Assembly: GCF_005869855.1 (NCBI RefSeq)
Contig: NZ_SZNH01000019.1
Coordinates: 57,558-121,457, forward strand
Source of the DNA: Nostoc sp. PA-18-2419
GTDB taxonomy: Bacteria > Cyanobacteriota > Cyanobacteriia > Cyanobacteriales > Nostocaceae
Reading direction: 5' to 3'
Length of the DNA: 63,900 bases
The notes beneath the pieces were generated by a model that was not told where the DNA came from, ran no database searches, and saw nothing but the letters and a program-made list of their open reading frames with translations. Position numbers and translations under genes: made by a program. Numbering within the stretch: position 1 is the first letter of the stretch; each line of letters starts with the position of its first letter. This document shows positions 55,331 to 63,518 of the stretch, in pieces.

Positions 55331-55916
55331 AAAGCGTCTCAATGGCTCCAGGTAACAATAGATTAGGGTCAGCTAAGATTACGGTCAGCTATTCAACTGT
55401 TGCTATTGTTCCCGTGATTCACGAGGAACTAACACGGTAGAGAATTCCATTACAATTTTTTTATAAATTTAATGGAATAGTTTTATTAGATACAGTATTA
55501 CTGAACTTTATCGGCTACTAAGCTTCTGATTGAACCAATAGCTATTCAAATCCGCAGCTAGGCTTTCAATATCTAAACTATTTACTTAAGATTTCAATTT
55601 TGATGATTTTTGATAGTTATTTTTGTAACATTGTATAAACATAATTCAGTGAATATTTGGTTTATAATTGTCATAGTCACATTTACATGGGTACGAAAGT
55701 AATATCCTGACGATTTAACAATTTTTTCTCAGGATTATTTGGGAATAAGTTTAACTAATAGGTCGAACAAAAGTGATTAGTAGCGCTAGGGTAGTCAGAT
55801 GCGGGGAGGGCAGACGTAAAGAGTAGGAGACGCAGCCAGGCAAAGAGTGTTTGTGATAAATTAAGAGCGCCTCCATTTCCTATTTCCCCACGTCTTTGTG
55901 TCCCCGCATCCGACTA
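55331..55916. other. sigC upstream region
   Basis: 586 bases. The part near 55331-55480 should hold the sigC promoter. An inverted-repeat element lies at 55791-55916, at the end of gpsA. The middle is AT-rich with no ORF. Confidence 0.5.
55791..55916. repeat. 126-bp inverted-repeat element
   Basis: GTAGTCAGATGCGGGG at the left and the reverse complement of the right end GTAGTCGGATGCGGGG match at 15 of 16 positions. It abuts the gpsA stop codon. This resembles Nostoc GGGGAC-type mobile repeats. No target duplication is clear. Confidence 0.5.
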
Positions 55917-56846
55917 CTAGTAGTTATACTCAGGCTTGATATCTCGTAGCATTAGTTCATCAAGTGCTTGTCGGGGTGTGATATTACCCTGAAGTAAGCG
56001 ATAAACTTGCTCGGTAATTGGCACAGCAATGTTTTGTTGATTAGCTCGTTGTATCAAAACCCGACAAGTGTTAACTCCTTCAGCGGTTCCTTGTAAATTT
56101 GCCAGAATTTCTGTAAGTGTCTTACCGCCAGCTAGCTGGTAACCGACTTGGTAGTTGCGACTTAAGGGACTATTGCACGTTGCTAACAGATCTCCTAGAC
56201 CCGATAAACCATAAAATGTTTCCGTCTTTGCGCCCCAGTGATTACCGACGCGAATTATTTCTGTAAGTCCACGGGTGACTAAAGCAGCTTTGGCATTGGT
56301 TCCTAGTTGTAAACCATCGCATACACCAGCGGCGATCGCAATGACATTTTTCAGAGTTCCCCCCAGTTCGACACCCAGAGGATCGGGATTGGTATATACC
56401 CGGAAACGATAGGAAGAAAATACTAACTGCACTAGTTCGGTAGCCGTGGGAATATTACTGGCGACCACCGTTGCTGCTGGTAATTGTTGTTCAATTTCTT
56501 GAGATAAATTCGGCCCTGAGAGAACAACTACTGCATGGTTAGGGAATATTGTTTGCCAAATTTGCGAAGGCGTACAGGTCGTTTGGGGGTCTAAGCCTTT
56601 TGTAGCTGTGATAAAAATTGTTTGCTGAGAAACAGGGAAAGAGTGGACTTGAGAAGCAACATCCCTGACACCTGTCATGGAGATAGCTGACAGGATTATG
56701 TGGACATCTTTTACTACTGCTTCGAGAGTTTGCGAACCGTGACGCGACCACAAGCGCACCTGATGACCATTGGCTGCTGCTAGATTTGCCAGCGCCATAC
56801 CCCAAGCACCTGCACCCAGAATTGCAACCGATTTTGGATTAGTCAT
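55917..56846 (-). CDS. gpsA: Glycerol-3-phosphate dehydrogenase [NAD(P)+]
   Basis: 309 residues, normal GpsA length. The Rossmann motif GAGAWGMALA (11-20) is followed by FITATKGLDPQT, VVLSGPNLSQEI and the catalytic part GGTLKNVIAIAAGVCDGL, where the Lys in LKN is the active-site base. GLGDLLATC follows. It reduces dihydroxyacetone phosphate to sn-glycerol 3-phosphate, the first step of phospholipid and galactolipid synthesis. Confidence 0.95.
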   Translation of the reverse strand: MTNPKSVAILGAGAWGMALANLAAANGHQVRLWSRHGSQTLEAVVKDVHIILSAISMTGVRDVASQVHSFPVSQQTIFITATKGLDPQTTCTPSQIWQTIFPNHAVVVLSGPNLSQEIEQQLPAATVVASNIPTATELVQLVFSSYRFRVYTNPDPLGVELGGTLKNVIAIAAGVCDGLQLGTNAKAALVTRGLTEIIRVGNHWGAKTETFYGLSGLGDLLATCNSPLSRNYQVGYQLAGGKTLTEILANLQGTAEGVNTCRVLIQRANQQNIAVPITEQVYRLLQGNITPRQALDELMLRDIKPEYNY

Positions 56847-56992
56847 TACTCAAGAGACTCCATGAGTTGCGCCCATAAGGAAAGATGAAAATTTTTCTTT
56901 CCCACTTCCCATTACCATACAGACGCGATGAATCGCGTCTCTACAAACTCCCCATTTTTCCATCTCTTCACTCACCAATCTCAAATCTCAAA

Positions 56993-57865
56993 TTAACTGC
57001 GGGGATAACGTTCCATTAATTTCTTGACTTGTTCTGCATGATATGAGCTTCTTGTCAATGGTGAAGAAACTACCTGTAAAAATCCTAGTTCTTCGCCGAA
57101 TGCCTTCCAAGCTGCAAATTTTTCTGGGCGAATAAATTCATTTACTTTCAGGTGTTTTTGACTGGGTTGAAGATATTGCCCAATTGTTAAAATGTCGCAA
57201 TCTACAGTTCGTAAGTCTTGGATGACTTGGCGGATTTCTTCGTCAGTTTCACCGAGTCCAACCATGATACCGGATTTAGTGTAGGTGCTACGAGAAAGTT
57301 GGCGAGTTCGCTGCAATAATTCTAATGTGCGATCATAGTTTCCTTGGGGACGTACCCGACGATACAACCGCGGGACAGTTTCCGTATTATGGTTTAACAC
57401 CTCTGGCGCAGCTTGGAGAATCAACTCTAAAGCATCCCAATTACCGCACAAGTCAGGAATTAATACTTCAATTGTGGTGTTGGGTGAGACGGTACGAACT
57501 GCATCAATACACCCCACAAATTGAGCTGCACCACCATCTGGCAAATCATCCCGGTTGACGGAAGTGATGACCACATGATTAAGTTTCATCCGGCGAACAG
57601 CTTCCGCTAATCGTGCAGGCTCGGTGGGGTCTAGGGCTTTGGGTTTTTTCTCAAAATCAATATCGCAGTAGGGACAAGCGCGTGTACAAGCCGGGCCCAT
57701 AATCAAAAACGTAGCAGTCCCAGCGTTAAAGCATTCACCAATATTCGGACAGGATGCTTCCTCACAAACTGTATTGAGGGCTAAATCCCGCAAAATGTCT
57801 TTAACGTTACCGATGCGCTCACGCCCAGGTGCTTTCACCCGCAACCAGTCTGGTTTTACAGTCAC
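56993..57865 (-). CDS. lipA: Lipoyl synthase
   Basis: 290 residues. Two iron-sulfur sets are visible: the auxiliary cluster cysteines C34, C39 and C45 ([12 protein letters not shown]) and the radical-SAM set C60, C64 and C67 (CTRACPYC). Downstream text [37 protein letters not shown] and the C-terminal RSSYHAEQ are lipoyl synthase marks. It inserts two sulfurs into octanoyl groups on lipoyl domains. Many cyanobacteria have two lipA genes; this is one. Confidence 0.96.
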   Translation of the reverse strand: MTVKPDWLRVKAPGRERIGNVKDILRDLALNTVCEEASCPNIGECFNAGTATFLIMGPACTRACPYCDIDFEKKPKALDPTEPARLAEAVRRMKLNHVVITSVNRDDLPDGGAAQFVGCIDAVRTVSPNTTIEVLIPDLCGNWDALELILQAAPEVLNHNTETVPRLYRRVRPQGNYDRTLELLQRTRQLSRSTYTKSGIMVGLGETDEEIRQVIQDLRTVDCDILTIGQYLQPSQKHLKVNEFIRPEKFAAWKAFGEELGFLQVVSSPLTRSSYHAEQVKKLMERYPRS

Positions 57866-58000
57866 AATCCGCTTTGACCACTAAAGTTATACAAATTTAA
57901 TCGTAGCAAGCAAAGCTTGTGGTGAAATGATTATATATAGATGTAATTTTGTCATTTGGGACGGGTTGTGATATTTTGGATTAATAATGTCATTTTTTGG

Positions 58001-58074
58001 CGGGATGTAGCGCAGCTTGGTAGCGCACTTCGTTCGGGACGAAGGGGCCGCTGGTTCGAATCCAGTCATCCCGA
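58001..58074 (+). tRNA. tRNA-Pro(CGG)
   Basis: All four arms fold: acceptor CGGGATG with CATCCCG, D-arm GCGC/GCGC with AGCTTGGTA loop, anticodon stem CTTCG/CGAAG with loop TTCGGGA (anticodon CGG), T-arm GCTGG/CCAGT with TTCGAAT, discriminator A. The CCA is not encoded. It is followed by the transposon-end-like arrays. Confidence 0.95.
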
Positions 58075-58124
58075 TTTGTTGTTATGAATTAATCAAAATT
58101 TGGAAATCAATAATTTTGATAAAA

Positions 58125-58300
58125 CGACAACTAAAATGTTACTATTTTAAATAGCGACATTTAATTTGTTAAAAACTTTTCAAAGTTAAATGGAAGTCAA
58201 AAAGGCTATAATCATTGTGCAATGAAGATTATAGCCTTTAGTCTTTTGATGACACTAATTTGTTAAGACGACATTTAATTTGTTGACCGACAGTTGTACA
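58125..58300. mobile_element. Tn7-like/CAST-type transposon end, first array
   Basis: Four repeats of consensus CGACATTTAATTTGTT (58125-58140, 58155-58170, 58250-58264, 58269-58284) lead to a terminal CGACAGTTGTACA ending at 58300. TGTACA tips followed by repeats ending in TGTCG, read inward, are characteristic of TnsB-bound ends of Tn5053/Tn7-like and type V-K CAST elements. The inside of this end points toward tRNA-Pro, yet no transposon genes lie there, so it would be a remnant. Confidence 0.55.
58201..58239. other. strong hairpin within the first array
   Basis: AAAGGCTATAATC pairs perfectly with GATTATAGCCTTT. The loop can extend with CATTG/CAATG and a bulge of AA. It splits the repeat array between its second and third units. 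Could be a terminator, a stabilising structure, or a separate inserted element. Confidence 0.6.
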
Positions 58301-58525
58301 TTCGCAAATTAGTGTCGTTGTTCGCACGTTCATGTCAATTTTTGTGTTTCTTATAAGCAATTTAGGCGTTGCTGATTGCGGTATGAAAAATGTGTATATC
58401 ATGCTGAATGGAGCAAAGCGAAATGAAGCATCTATCAAGATTCTTCGTTGCACTCAGAATGACAAATCATACTTGATTCAGCAACGCCGCAATTTAATTA
58501 TCCTAAGTTTTCGCAAATATTATCG
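58295..58525. mobile_element. Tn7-like/CAST-type transposon end, second array, split by a MITE
   Basis: From the same TGTACA tip (58295-58300) rightwards: TTCGCAAATTAGTGTCG (58301-58317), TTCGCACGTTCATGTCA (58321-58337), then the MITE, then TTCGCAAATATTATCG (58510-58525). These repeats carry the same CAAATTA...TGTCG core as the first array but in the opposite direction. The inside points right. No tns or cas gene is found within the window to the right. Confidence 0.5.
58365..58488. mobile_element. 124-bp MITE with 8-bp target duplication
   Basis: Ends GGCGTTGCTGA and TCAGCAACGCC are perfect 11-bp inverted repeats. The element is flanked by GCAATTTA on both sides (58357-58364 and 58489-58496), an exact 8-bp target duplication. 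No ORF of its own; a short ORF over it is spurious. It interrupts the second transposon-end array. Confidence 0.85.
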
Positions 58526-58895
58526 TTAATTTGATGAAGTAAGTTTACTTCACTAAGTTTCTAAATATAATTCCAAAGCTCATAAGGCTCCCGAACGAAG
58601 AGCGCCTTTGAACCCTCCTATTTAAAAATATATCTGTGAAAGTATAACAAAGACTGCAATGCTTAATTCGTTATCTACACGTCACGTAGATTAGTTGATA
58701 GACAAAAGCGATCGCCTTTTGTGGAACCCCATCAATGAGGTTACTTAGATGATTGTACAAAAAGAGTTCGATAATCAGAGCTCGGCTCAATCAGAGTTTG
58801 TGCGGTCTTCTATGTTTAGAGATTAGCTTAACCGGCTGTAAATTGACACATGTGTGGCAATACTAAGAGAATGTTGATTTTTTTACAGTCTTTGT

Positions 58896-59663
58896 ATGAC
58901 TACATTCTTTAGTTGGTTTAGACAATTACTTCAATATCTGCGTATATTGGCAGCAATAGGTATGCTATGTTTACTTCTCACTTGTTCACTTCCTGCACAA
59001 GCTGCTAGCGGCATCGATCCTAAGTTAGAACAGCAAGTATTACAAATTATCCGCGAACATCCAGAGGCAATTATCGAATCTGTTCAAGTGTATCAGCAGC
59101 AACAACAACAAAAACTAAATCAAGTGCGGCAAGGATTTTTACAGAATTTAAAAACAAATCCTCAAGCAGTGATTGGTGATTCTCCAACCATAGGTTCAAC
59201 TCAATCAAAAATTCTACTGCTGGAATTCTCAGATTTTCAATGTCCTTACTGTGCTGAGGCGCATAAAACCTTAAAACAATTGTTAGCAAAATACCAAGAT
59301 AAGGTAACATTAATTTACAAGAATCTCCCGCTAACTTCAATTCATTCTCAAGCATTGCCAGCGGCAACAGCAGCTTGGGCAGCATATCAGCAGGGTAAAT
59401 TTTGGGAATATCATGATGCCCTATTTACTAATCAAAAGCAACTGGGTGAGAAATTGTATTTAGATATTGCTAAAAATCTCAATTTGGATTTAGAAAAATT
59501 TAAACGCCAGCGAACTATTGCCATTCCTGCGATTAAAAAAGATATCGATTTAGCTGAAAAACTAGCTATTTCTGGCACACCTTTTTTCATAATTAATAGT
59601 CCAACTGTTTCAGGTGTAGTGGAGCTATCAGATATCGAAAAAATATTGGCTGATACTAAGTAG
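58896..59663 (+). CDS. DsbA-family thiol oxidoreductase
   Basis: 255 residues. A signal peptide covers about 1-36 (ILAAIGMLCLLLTCSLPAQAA). A helical Gln-rich spacer follows, then a thioredoxin fold with FSDFQCPYCAEAH (CPYC at 116-119), the inserted helical part, and the cis-Pro loop AISGTPFFIINSP. It should form or isomerise disulfides outside the plasma membrane, like DsbA/BdbD of other bacteria. Confidence 0.9.
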   Translation: MTTFFSWFRQLLQYLRILAAIGMLCLLLTCSLPAQAASGIDPKLEQQVLQIIREHPEAIIESVQVYQQQQQQKLNQVRQGFLQNLKTNPQAVIGDSPTIGSTQSKILLLEFSDFQCPYCAEAHKTLKQLLAKYQDKVTLIYKNLPLTSIHSQALPAATAAWAAYQQGKFWEYHDALFTNQKQLGEKLYLDIAKNLNLDLEKFKRQRTIAIPAIKKDIDLAEKLAISGTPFFIINSPTVSGVVELSDIEKILADTK

Positions 59664-60230
59664 ATTGGTCTATTTGGTAATCAGTTAACATTGATAATGG
59701 TAATTCTGTTTAGTCATTAGTACGTAATAACTGAGAATTCAAAATTAATCAAGTTTAGATACTCAAAGATAAGTTGAACCAAATCAAGCAGGTATATAAT
59801 CATTGATTTTTTAACTATTTTGAACTTGCATTACTTAATTTGGAGAGACACGCCAATTCGTTCACTTGGGGAAACCAAGGTCGCACTGGCTCCTCCTGAC
59901 TCCTGAATTATTACATTAATACTAATGACTTAACAGTAATAAACTGGATATATATACTGAGTAACTATGCTATCTCTATAGTATTTGTTTAGATATATAC
60001 TTAATTATTTAATATAAATTTGCATCTTTAGTTAGAGGTTTAATACATCAGTAAACTGTTGTACTTGAAGCAAGTGTAAGGAGTAGCTATATGAGGAGTA
60101 AGGAGGAGAGATTTTCCTCACTCCTCATGTTCTTAAAGATATGATAATCTTTCTGAGTTATACTAAATTGAGGACTAAAACACTGTAATTACTTTCTGCT
60201 ATTTTTCCTCAAAAAATCGTGCATAACTTG
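59664..60230. other. intergenic region
   Basis: 567 bases between convergent genes. A long inverted repeat at 60091-60129 (ATGAGGAGT...ACTCCTCAT, 13 of 15 pairs, loop with TTTT) may end the downstream gene or be a repeat. Otherwise AT-rich. Confidence 0.5.
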
Positions 60231-60896
60231 TTATTTGTTTTGATTGGCTTTATTTGTATGCAACCTCACTAAAGCTCTAACTCGCTCTTTAAATAGTTCA
60301 AATTCTTCACTACTCAATTTGGTTTTCTGCCATGCTGGACGTTGTATCAAGCGCTCAGACCATTCCTCTAATCTGGGGTAATCACTAAGATTAACACCTA
60401 AACTAGGTAATGAAAGTATACTTATTCCTGCAACGATATCTGCTAAAGTTAACTGTTCGTTACCAAAAAAAGAGCAATCGCCAAGCACTTGGGTAAAAAA
60501 TTGCAGTACCTTAGCTATATGCTGTTTTGCTAGTACAGCTTGTGGCGAATCTTCACTTTCATAAATTAGTGAAATGATTTGTGGAAATAATTCATTACCA
60601 GCAACTAATTGCACCATCCTCACTTTAGCTAATACTTGAGGTTCAGAAGGTAGCATCGCAGGTGTAGGATATTTCGCTTCTAAATAGTCCATAATTGCCA
60701 AGGATTCCACAACTCGAAAACCATCATCTACGACAACCGGAATATGATGAAAGGGGTTAATTGTCACAAACTCTTCTTGGAGTTGATCGCCATCTAACTT
60801 TATCAAAACTGGTTCAAAGTCAATTTCTTTTTCTAGTAAAGTGAGCCATACACGACGAGTATTTGGCGAAAGAGGATTATAGTAAAATTTCAACAT
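60231..60896 (-). CDS. Glutathione S-transferase
   Basis: 221 residues. N-terminal thioredoxin-like domain with LKFYYNPLSPNTRRVWLTLLEKEI (catalytic Ser in the NPLSPNTRR position), cis-Pro HHIPVVVDDG and ESLAIMDYLEAKYP; C-terminal helical domain with LTLADIVAGISIL. Conjugates or isomerises electrophiles with glutathione. It is the third gene of a tetR-thioesterase-GST run with gaps of 126 and 43 bases. Confidence 0.92.
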   Translation of the reverse strand: MLKFYYNPLSPNTRRVWLTLLEKEIDFEPVLIKLDGDQLQEEFVTINPFHHIPVVVDDGFRVVESLAIMDYLEAKYPTPAMLPSEPQVLAKVRMVQLVAGNELFPQIISLIYESEDSPQAVLAKQHIAKVLQFFTQVLGDCSFFGNEQLTLADIVAGISILSLPSLGVNLSDYPRLEEWSERLIQRPAWQKTKLSSEEFELFKERVRALVRLHTNKANQNK

Positions 60897-60939
60897 TTTG
60901 AATCCTTAATCAATAAAATAATTTTGACATTTCAATCTA

Positions 60940-61371
60940 CTAAGTTATTTGATGATAATGAAAATATTTCTTTTGCAATTCTTCTGGAATTTTAATCAGA
61001 CGACCATTTTGTAAACTAATAAAAGCACCTTTTTGGATAGCTACTGCTGCTAACTCATTGTTAGATAAAATTTCTGCTTTCACAGTCCACTTCAAACGTC
61101 CTAAATTACTTAACCATAAATGTCCAATCACGCGATCGCTAATCTTTATCGGACGTTTATATTCAATTTCAGTTCCAGCTAAAACAGGTGCATATCGTTG
61201 CTCAAGCTGTTGACTGAGTTGCCAATGTTCATCTAAAAATTTTAAACGTAAATCTTCTAGCCATCTGATATAAACAATGTTGCTAACAATTCCCACAAAG
61301 TCGATGTCATATGTCCTTACAGGAATAGCCAATACTACCTCTAATGGTCTGTGCATGTCATTTATTATCAT
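60940..61371 (-). CDS. 4HBT-family acyl-CoA thioesterase
   Basis: 143 residues, hot-dog fold. RTYDIDFVGIVSNIVYIRWLEDLR is the conserved catalytic helix region with the acidic residue. It hydrolyses acyl-CoA or aryl-CoA thioesters. The true start could be Met6 (MHRPLEVVLAIPV). A TetR-type operator lies 27-40 bases upstream. Co-regulated with the TetR gene. Confidence 0.87.
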   Translation of the reverse strand: MIINDMHRPLEVVLAIPVRTYDIDFVGIVSNIVYIRWLEDLRLKFLDEHWQLSQQLEQRYAPVLAGTEIEYKRPIKISDRVIGHLWLSNLGRLKWTVKAEILSNNELAAVAIQKGAFISLQNGRLIKIPEELQKKYFHYHQIT

Positions 61372-61397
61372 GATTTGTCCTGAAAAACTAATTTTAA

Positions 61398-61411
61398 AGA
61401 CCGATTGGTCT
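61398..61411. promoter_or_regulatory. TetR-type operator upstream of the thioesterase
   Basis: AGACC-GATT-GGTCT, a perfect 5-bp inverted repeat with a 4-base spacer. The same half-sites occur in front of the TetR gene at 62097-62110, so one regulator probably binds both. Confidence 0.75.
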
Positions 61412-61497
61412 CTAAATAGCCAAAATAATTACTCTAAGATAAATTGCGCTCAGATTTTTAGTCTAGATAACTACAACAATTTCAAAATTTTATATGT

Positions 61498-62085
61498 TTA
61501 AAGGTGAGTTTCTAAATATTGATTCAGGTGATTAATTACTATGTGCATGTGAATTGAATCACCATAAAGCTTGCTCATCATAATGGCTCCTTCCAAGGTT
61601 GCAATGATGATAGTAGCAATTTCATCAGCGTTCACATCAGGACGAATTTCACCTTTTGCAATTCCTGTTTGAATAATTCTACCAATCAGATTCAGCCAAG
61701 AGTTCATTGCTTGTTGAGCGCGATCGCGCAATGCTGGATGAGCATCATCACTCTCAACAGCAGTGTTGAGCAATGGACATCCTCCCTTGATTGGTGGATT
61801 TTCTGCAAAACTGCTAAAGACTCCAATGATTGCTTGCAGACGTTCCACTGCATGGCGTTTGTTTCGCAACGCAGATCTAGTATGCTGTTGGATACAGGCG
61901 ATCGCAAACTCAAAAGCCTGTAGCGCTAGATCGTCTTTGCTTTGGAAGTGATTGTAAATTCCTCCTTTTTGCAATCCAGTGACACGCATGATGTCTGACA
62001 TCGATGAGCCTGCATACCCCTGTTGGTTAAACAGTTCGGCTGCTTGCTGGAGAATTCTGCTTTTTGTTTCTTTACCTTTGGACAT
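61498..62085 (-). CDS. TetR/AcrR-family transcriptional repressor
   Basis: 195 residues. DNA-binding helices at about 8-50: SRILQQAAELFNQQGYAGSSMSDIMRVTGLQKGGIYNHFQSKDDL. The C-terminal helical domain binds an unknown inducer. It should repress itself through 62097-62110 and the thioesterase-GST pair through 61398-61411. Its operon partners suggest a ligand such as a quinone or acyl compound. Confidence 0.92.
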   Translation of the reverse strand: MSKGKETKSRILQQAAELFNQQGYAGSSMSDIMRVTGLQKGGIYNHFQSKDDLALQAFEFAIACIQQHTRSALRNKRHAVERLQAIIGVFSSFAENPPIKGGCPLLNTAVESDDAHPALRDRAQQAMNSWLNLIGRIIQTGIAKGEIRPDVNADEIATIIIATLEGAIMMSKLYGDSIHMHIVINHLNQYLETHL

Positions 62086-62096
62086 TAAGTTATTTG

Positions 62097-62110
62097 AGAC
62101 CTTTTGGTCT
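62097..62110. promoter_or_regulatory. TetR-type operator upstream of its own gene
   Basis: AGACC-TTTT-GGTCT, same half-sites and spacing as at 61398-61411. It lies 12-25 bases before the TetR ATG, fitting autorepression. Confidence 0.75.
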
Positions 62111-62382
62111 GAATTAAAGTAGCATTAAATTTTATAAAAATCAAGTATTTCTCAATCCAAAGTATCGAGGATTGGGGATTCTGACTTTTCACAGGAAGTC
62201 CTTAGCCTCTTGTTATAGCAGGAGGCAGGGGATAGGGTGTAGGGAAAACAAGAAAGTCTTACTACACCCCACACCCTCGCTCCTTTACCACATACCATGA
62301 AAAATCAGTTGGGGATTAGCTTAGAAAAACTTTTCTCTAGTCCCCAATCCCCACTGCGTATACAAAGCGAATACAGTAGACG

Positions 62383-62435
62383 TTTAATCATAATTACGAT
62401 TAAAATACGGTAAGCTAGTCGGATTACCGTTTTTT
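62383..62435 (+). terminator. twin hairpins with U-tract, orphan
   Basis: TTTAATC/GATTAAA (62383-62404) is followed by ACGGTAA/TTACCGT (62407-62430) and TTTTT. No gene ends here on the plus strand. It may terminate a small RNA or act as a leader of the TauE-like gene 170 bases downstream. Confidence 0.5.
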
Positions 62436-62608
62436 ATGTGTAATACTGCAAAAAAATTAGTTAGGAGTAGTAATTCAGCAATCAGCGAACCAGAACAGTT
62501 ATCAATACTTTCTTTAGAGATTTAAACCCCAAAGAAAGTCTCCTCACTCATAAGACGACTTTGAACGTGCAGATACTTGATAGCTGATTGTTGAAATTCC
62601 CGAAGAAT

Positions 62609-63406
62609 ATGCACTATCTATCACTACCATTTTTAAGCTTCTTCGTTGGCATCATTGTTGGTTTAACGGGAATTGGCGGAGCTTCTCTGATCACCCCAAT
62701 GTTAATTTTTGTCTTTCAAGTTCCGCCTTCTATTGCTGTGAGTTCTGATGTTGTGGCTGCGACATTGATGAAGATTGTCGGTAGCGTCAAGCATTGTCAA
62801 CAGAAAACCCTTGACACCGAAGTTGTCAAATGGCTCGCCTTTGGAAGTGTTCCAGGCTCATTGTTTGGGGTAGGAATTTTGCACTTTATTAAGCGCACCG
62901 GCGAGTATAACCTAGATAGCATTTTGCTTCGTTTGCTTGGGGTGATGATTCTACTAGTCACCTTGTTAGCATTAATACAATTATTGTTGTTGACTTTTTT
63001 CCCTAAGTTTAATTTACCCGAACTACCAAAATTAAACTTAGAAACTAACTTTGGCCGTTTGAAAACAATGACTTTGGGAGCAATTTTGGGCTGCTTAGTT
63101 GGTTTAACAAGTGTCTCCTCAGGTTCAATGTTTGCGCTACTAATGATTGCATTTTTCCGTCTTGATGCGCGTAAGTTAGTGGGTACAGATATTTCCCACG
63201 CAGCCATTTTATTACTGTTTACCTCCCTTGGACACCTCAGCCTGGGAACAGTTGATTGGAGTGTGGTAGTGCCTATATGGTTAGGTTCTATTCCAGGAGT
63301 ATTAGTAGGTGCTAAAGTTTGCCAACTAGCTCCGCAACGCCCACTACGGTTTATTATTTATGCAATCTTGATGATGGTGAGTTGGAAATTAGTTCATCAA
63401 GTTTAA
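62609..63406 (+). CDS. Sulfite exporter TauE/SafE family permease
   Basis: 265 residues from the ATG at 62609; a TTG 21 bases upstream is less likely. About seven to eight membrane segments. Paired motifs GIIVGLTGIGGASLITPMLIF and GAILGCLVGLTSVSSGSMFALL are seen, with the second being an Ser-rich variant. Expected to export an anion such as sulfite. It is only a distant relative of the TauE gene at 27253-28089. Confidence 0.9.
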   Translation: MHYLSLPFLSFFVGIIVGLTGIGGASLITPMLIFVFQVPPSIAVSSDVVAATLMKIVGSVKHCQQKTLDTEVVKWLAFGSVPGSLFGVGILHFIKRTGEYNLDSILLRLLGVMILLVTLLALIQLLLLTFFPKFNLPELPKLNLETNFGRLKTMTLGAILGCLVGLTSVSSGSMFALLMIAFFRLDARKLVGTDISHAAILLLFTSLGHLSLGTVDWSVVVPIWLGSIPGVLVGAKVCQLAPQRPLRFIIYAILMMVSWKLVHQV

Positions 63407-63518
63407 AAAGTAAAAAGAACGCTTTCCCTAAAAGGGCTTTCATCGACTTACAGATTGTACAAGGTGAGACTGAAATAGAGCGATCGCCAGTTTTGATTCA
63501 GCTGACACAACTATTTAG

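Larger units (their letters stand above)
58075..58895. other. intergenic region with transposon-end arrays
   Basis: 821 bases. Contains the left array of end repeats (58125-58300), the right array (58295-58525), a hairpin and a MITE. From 58530 to 58895 there is no clear structure, only a HIP1 site near 58709. No transposase gene remnant was recognised. Confidence 0.7.
62086..62608. other. divergent intergenic region
   Basis: 523 bases with the TetR operator at the left, repeats near 62215-62290 (GGGATAGGGTGTAGGG and the CACCCCACACCC partner), and twin hairpins with a U-tract at 62383-62435. TTAGGAGTAGTAAT at about 62460 is of unknown meaning. No ORF. Confidence 0.5.

Noticed and set aside
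57887..58069. minus-strand ORF across tRNA-Pro
   Set aside because: Shadow of the tRNA gene, with no independent support.
58332..58529. 65-codon plus-strand ORF
   Set aside because: It is laid over the MITE and transposon-end repeats, so it is chance coding.
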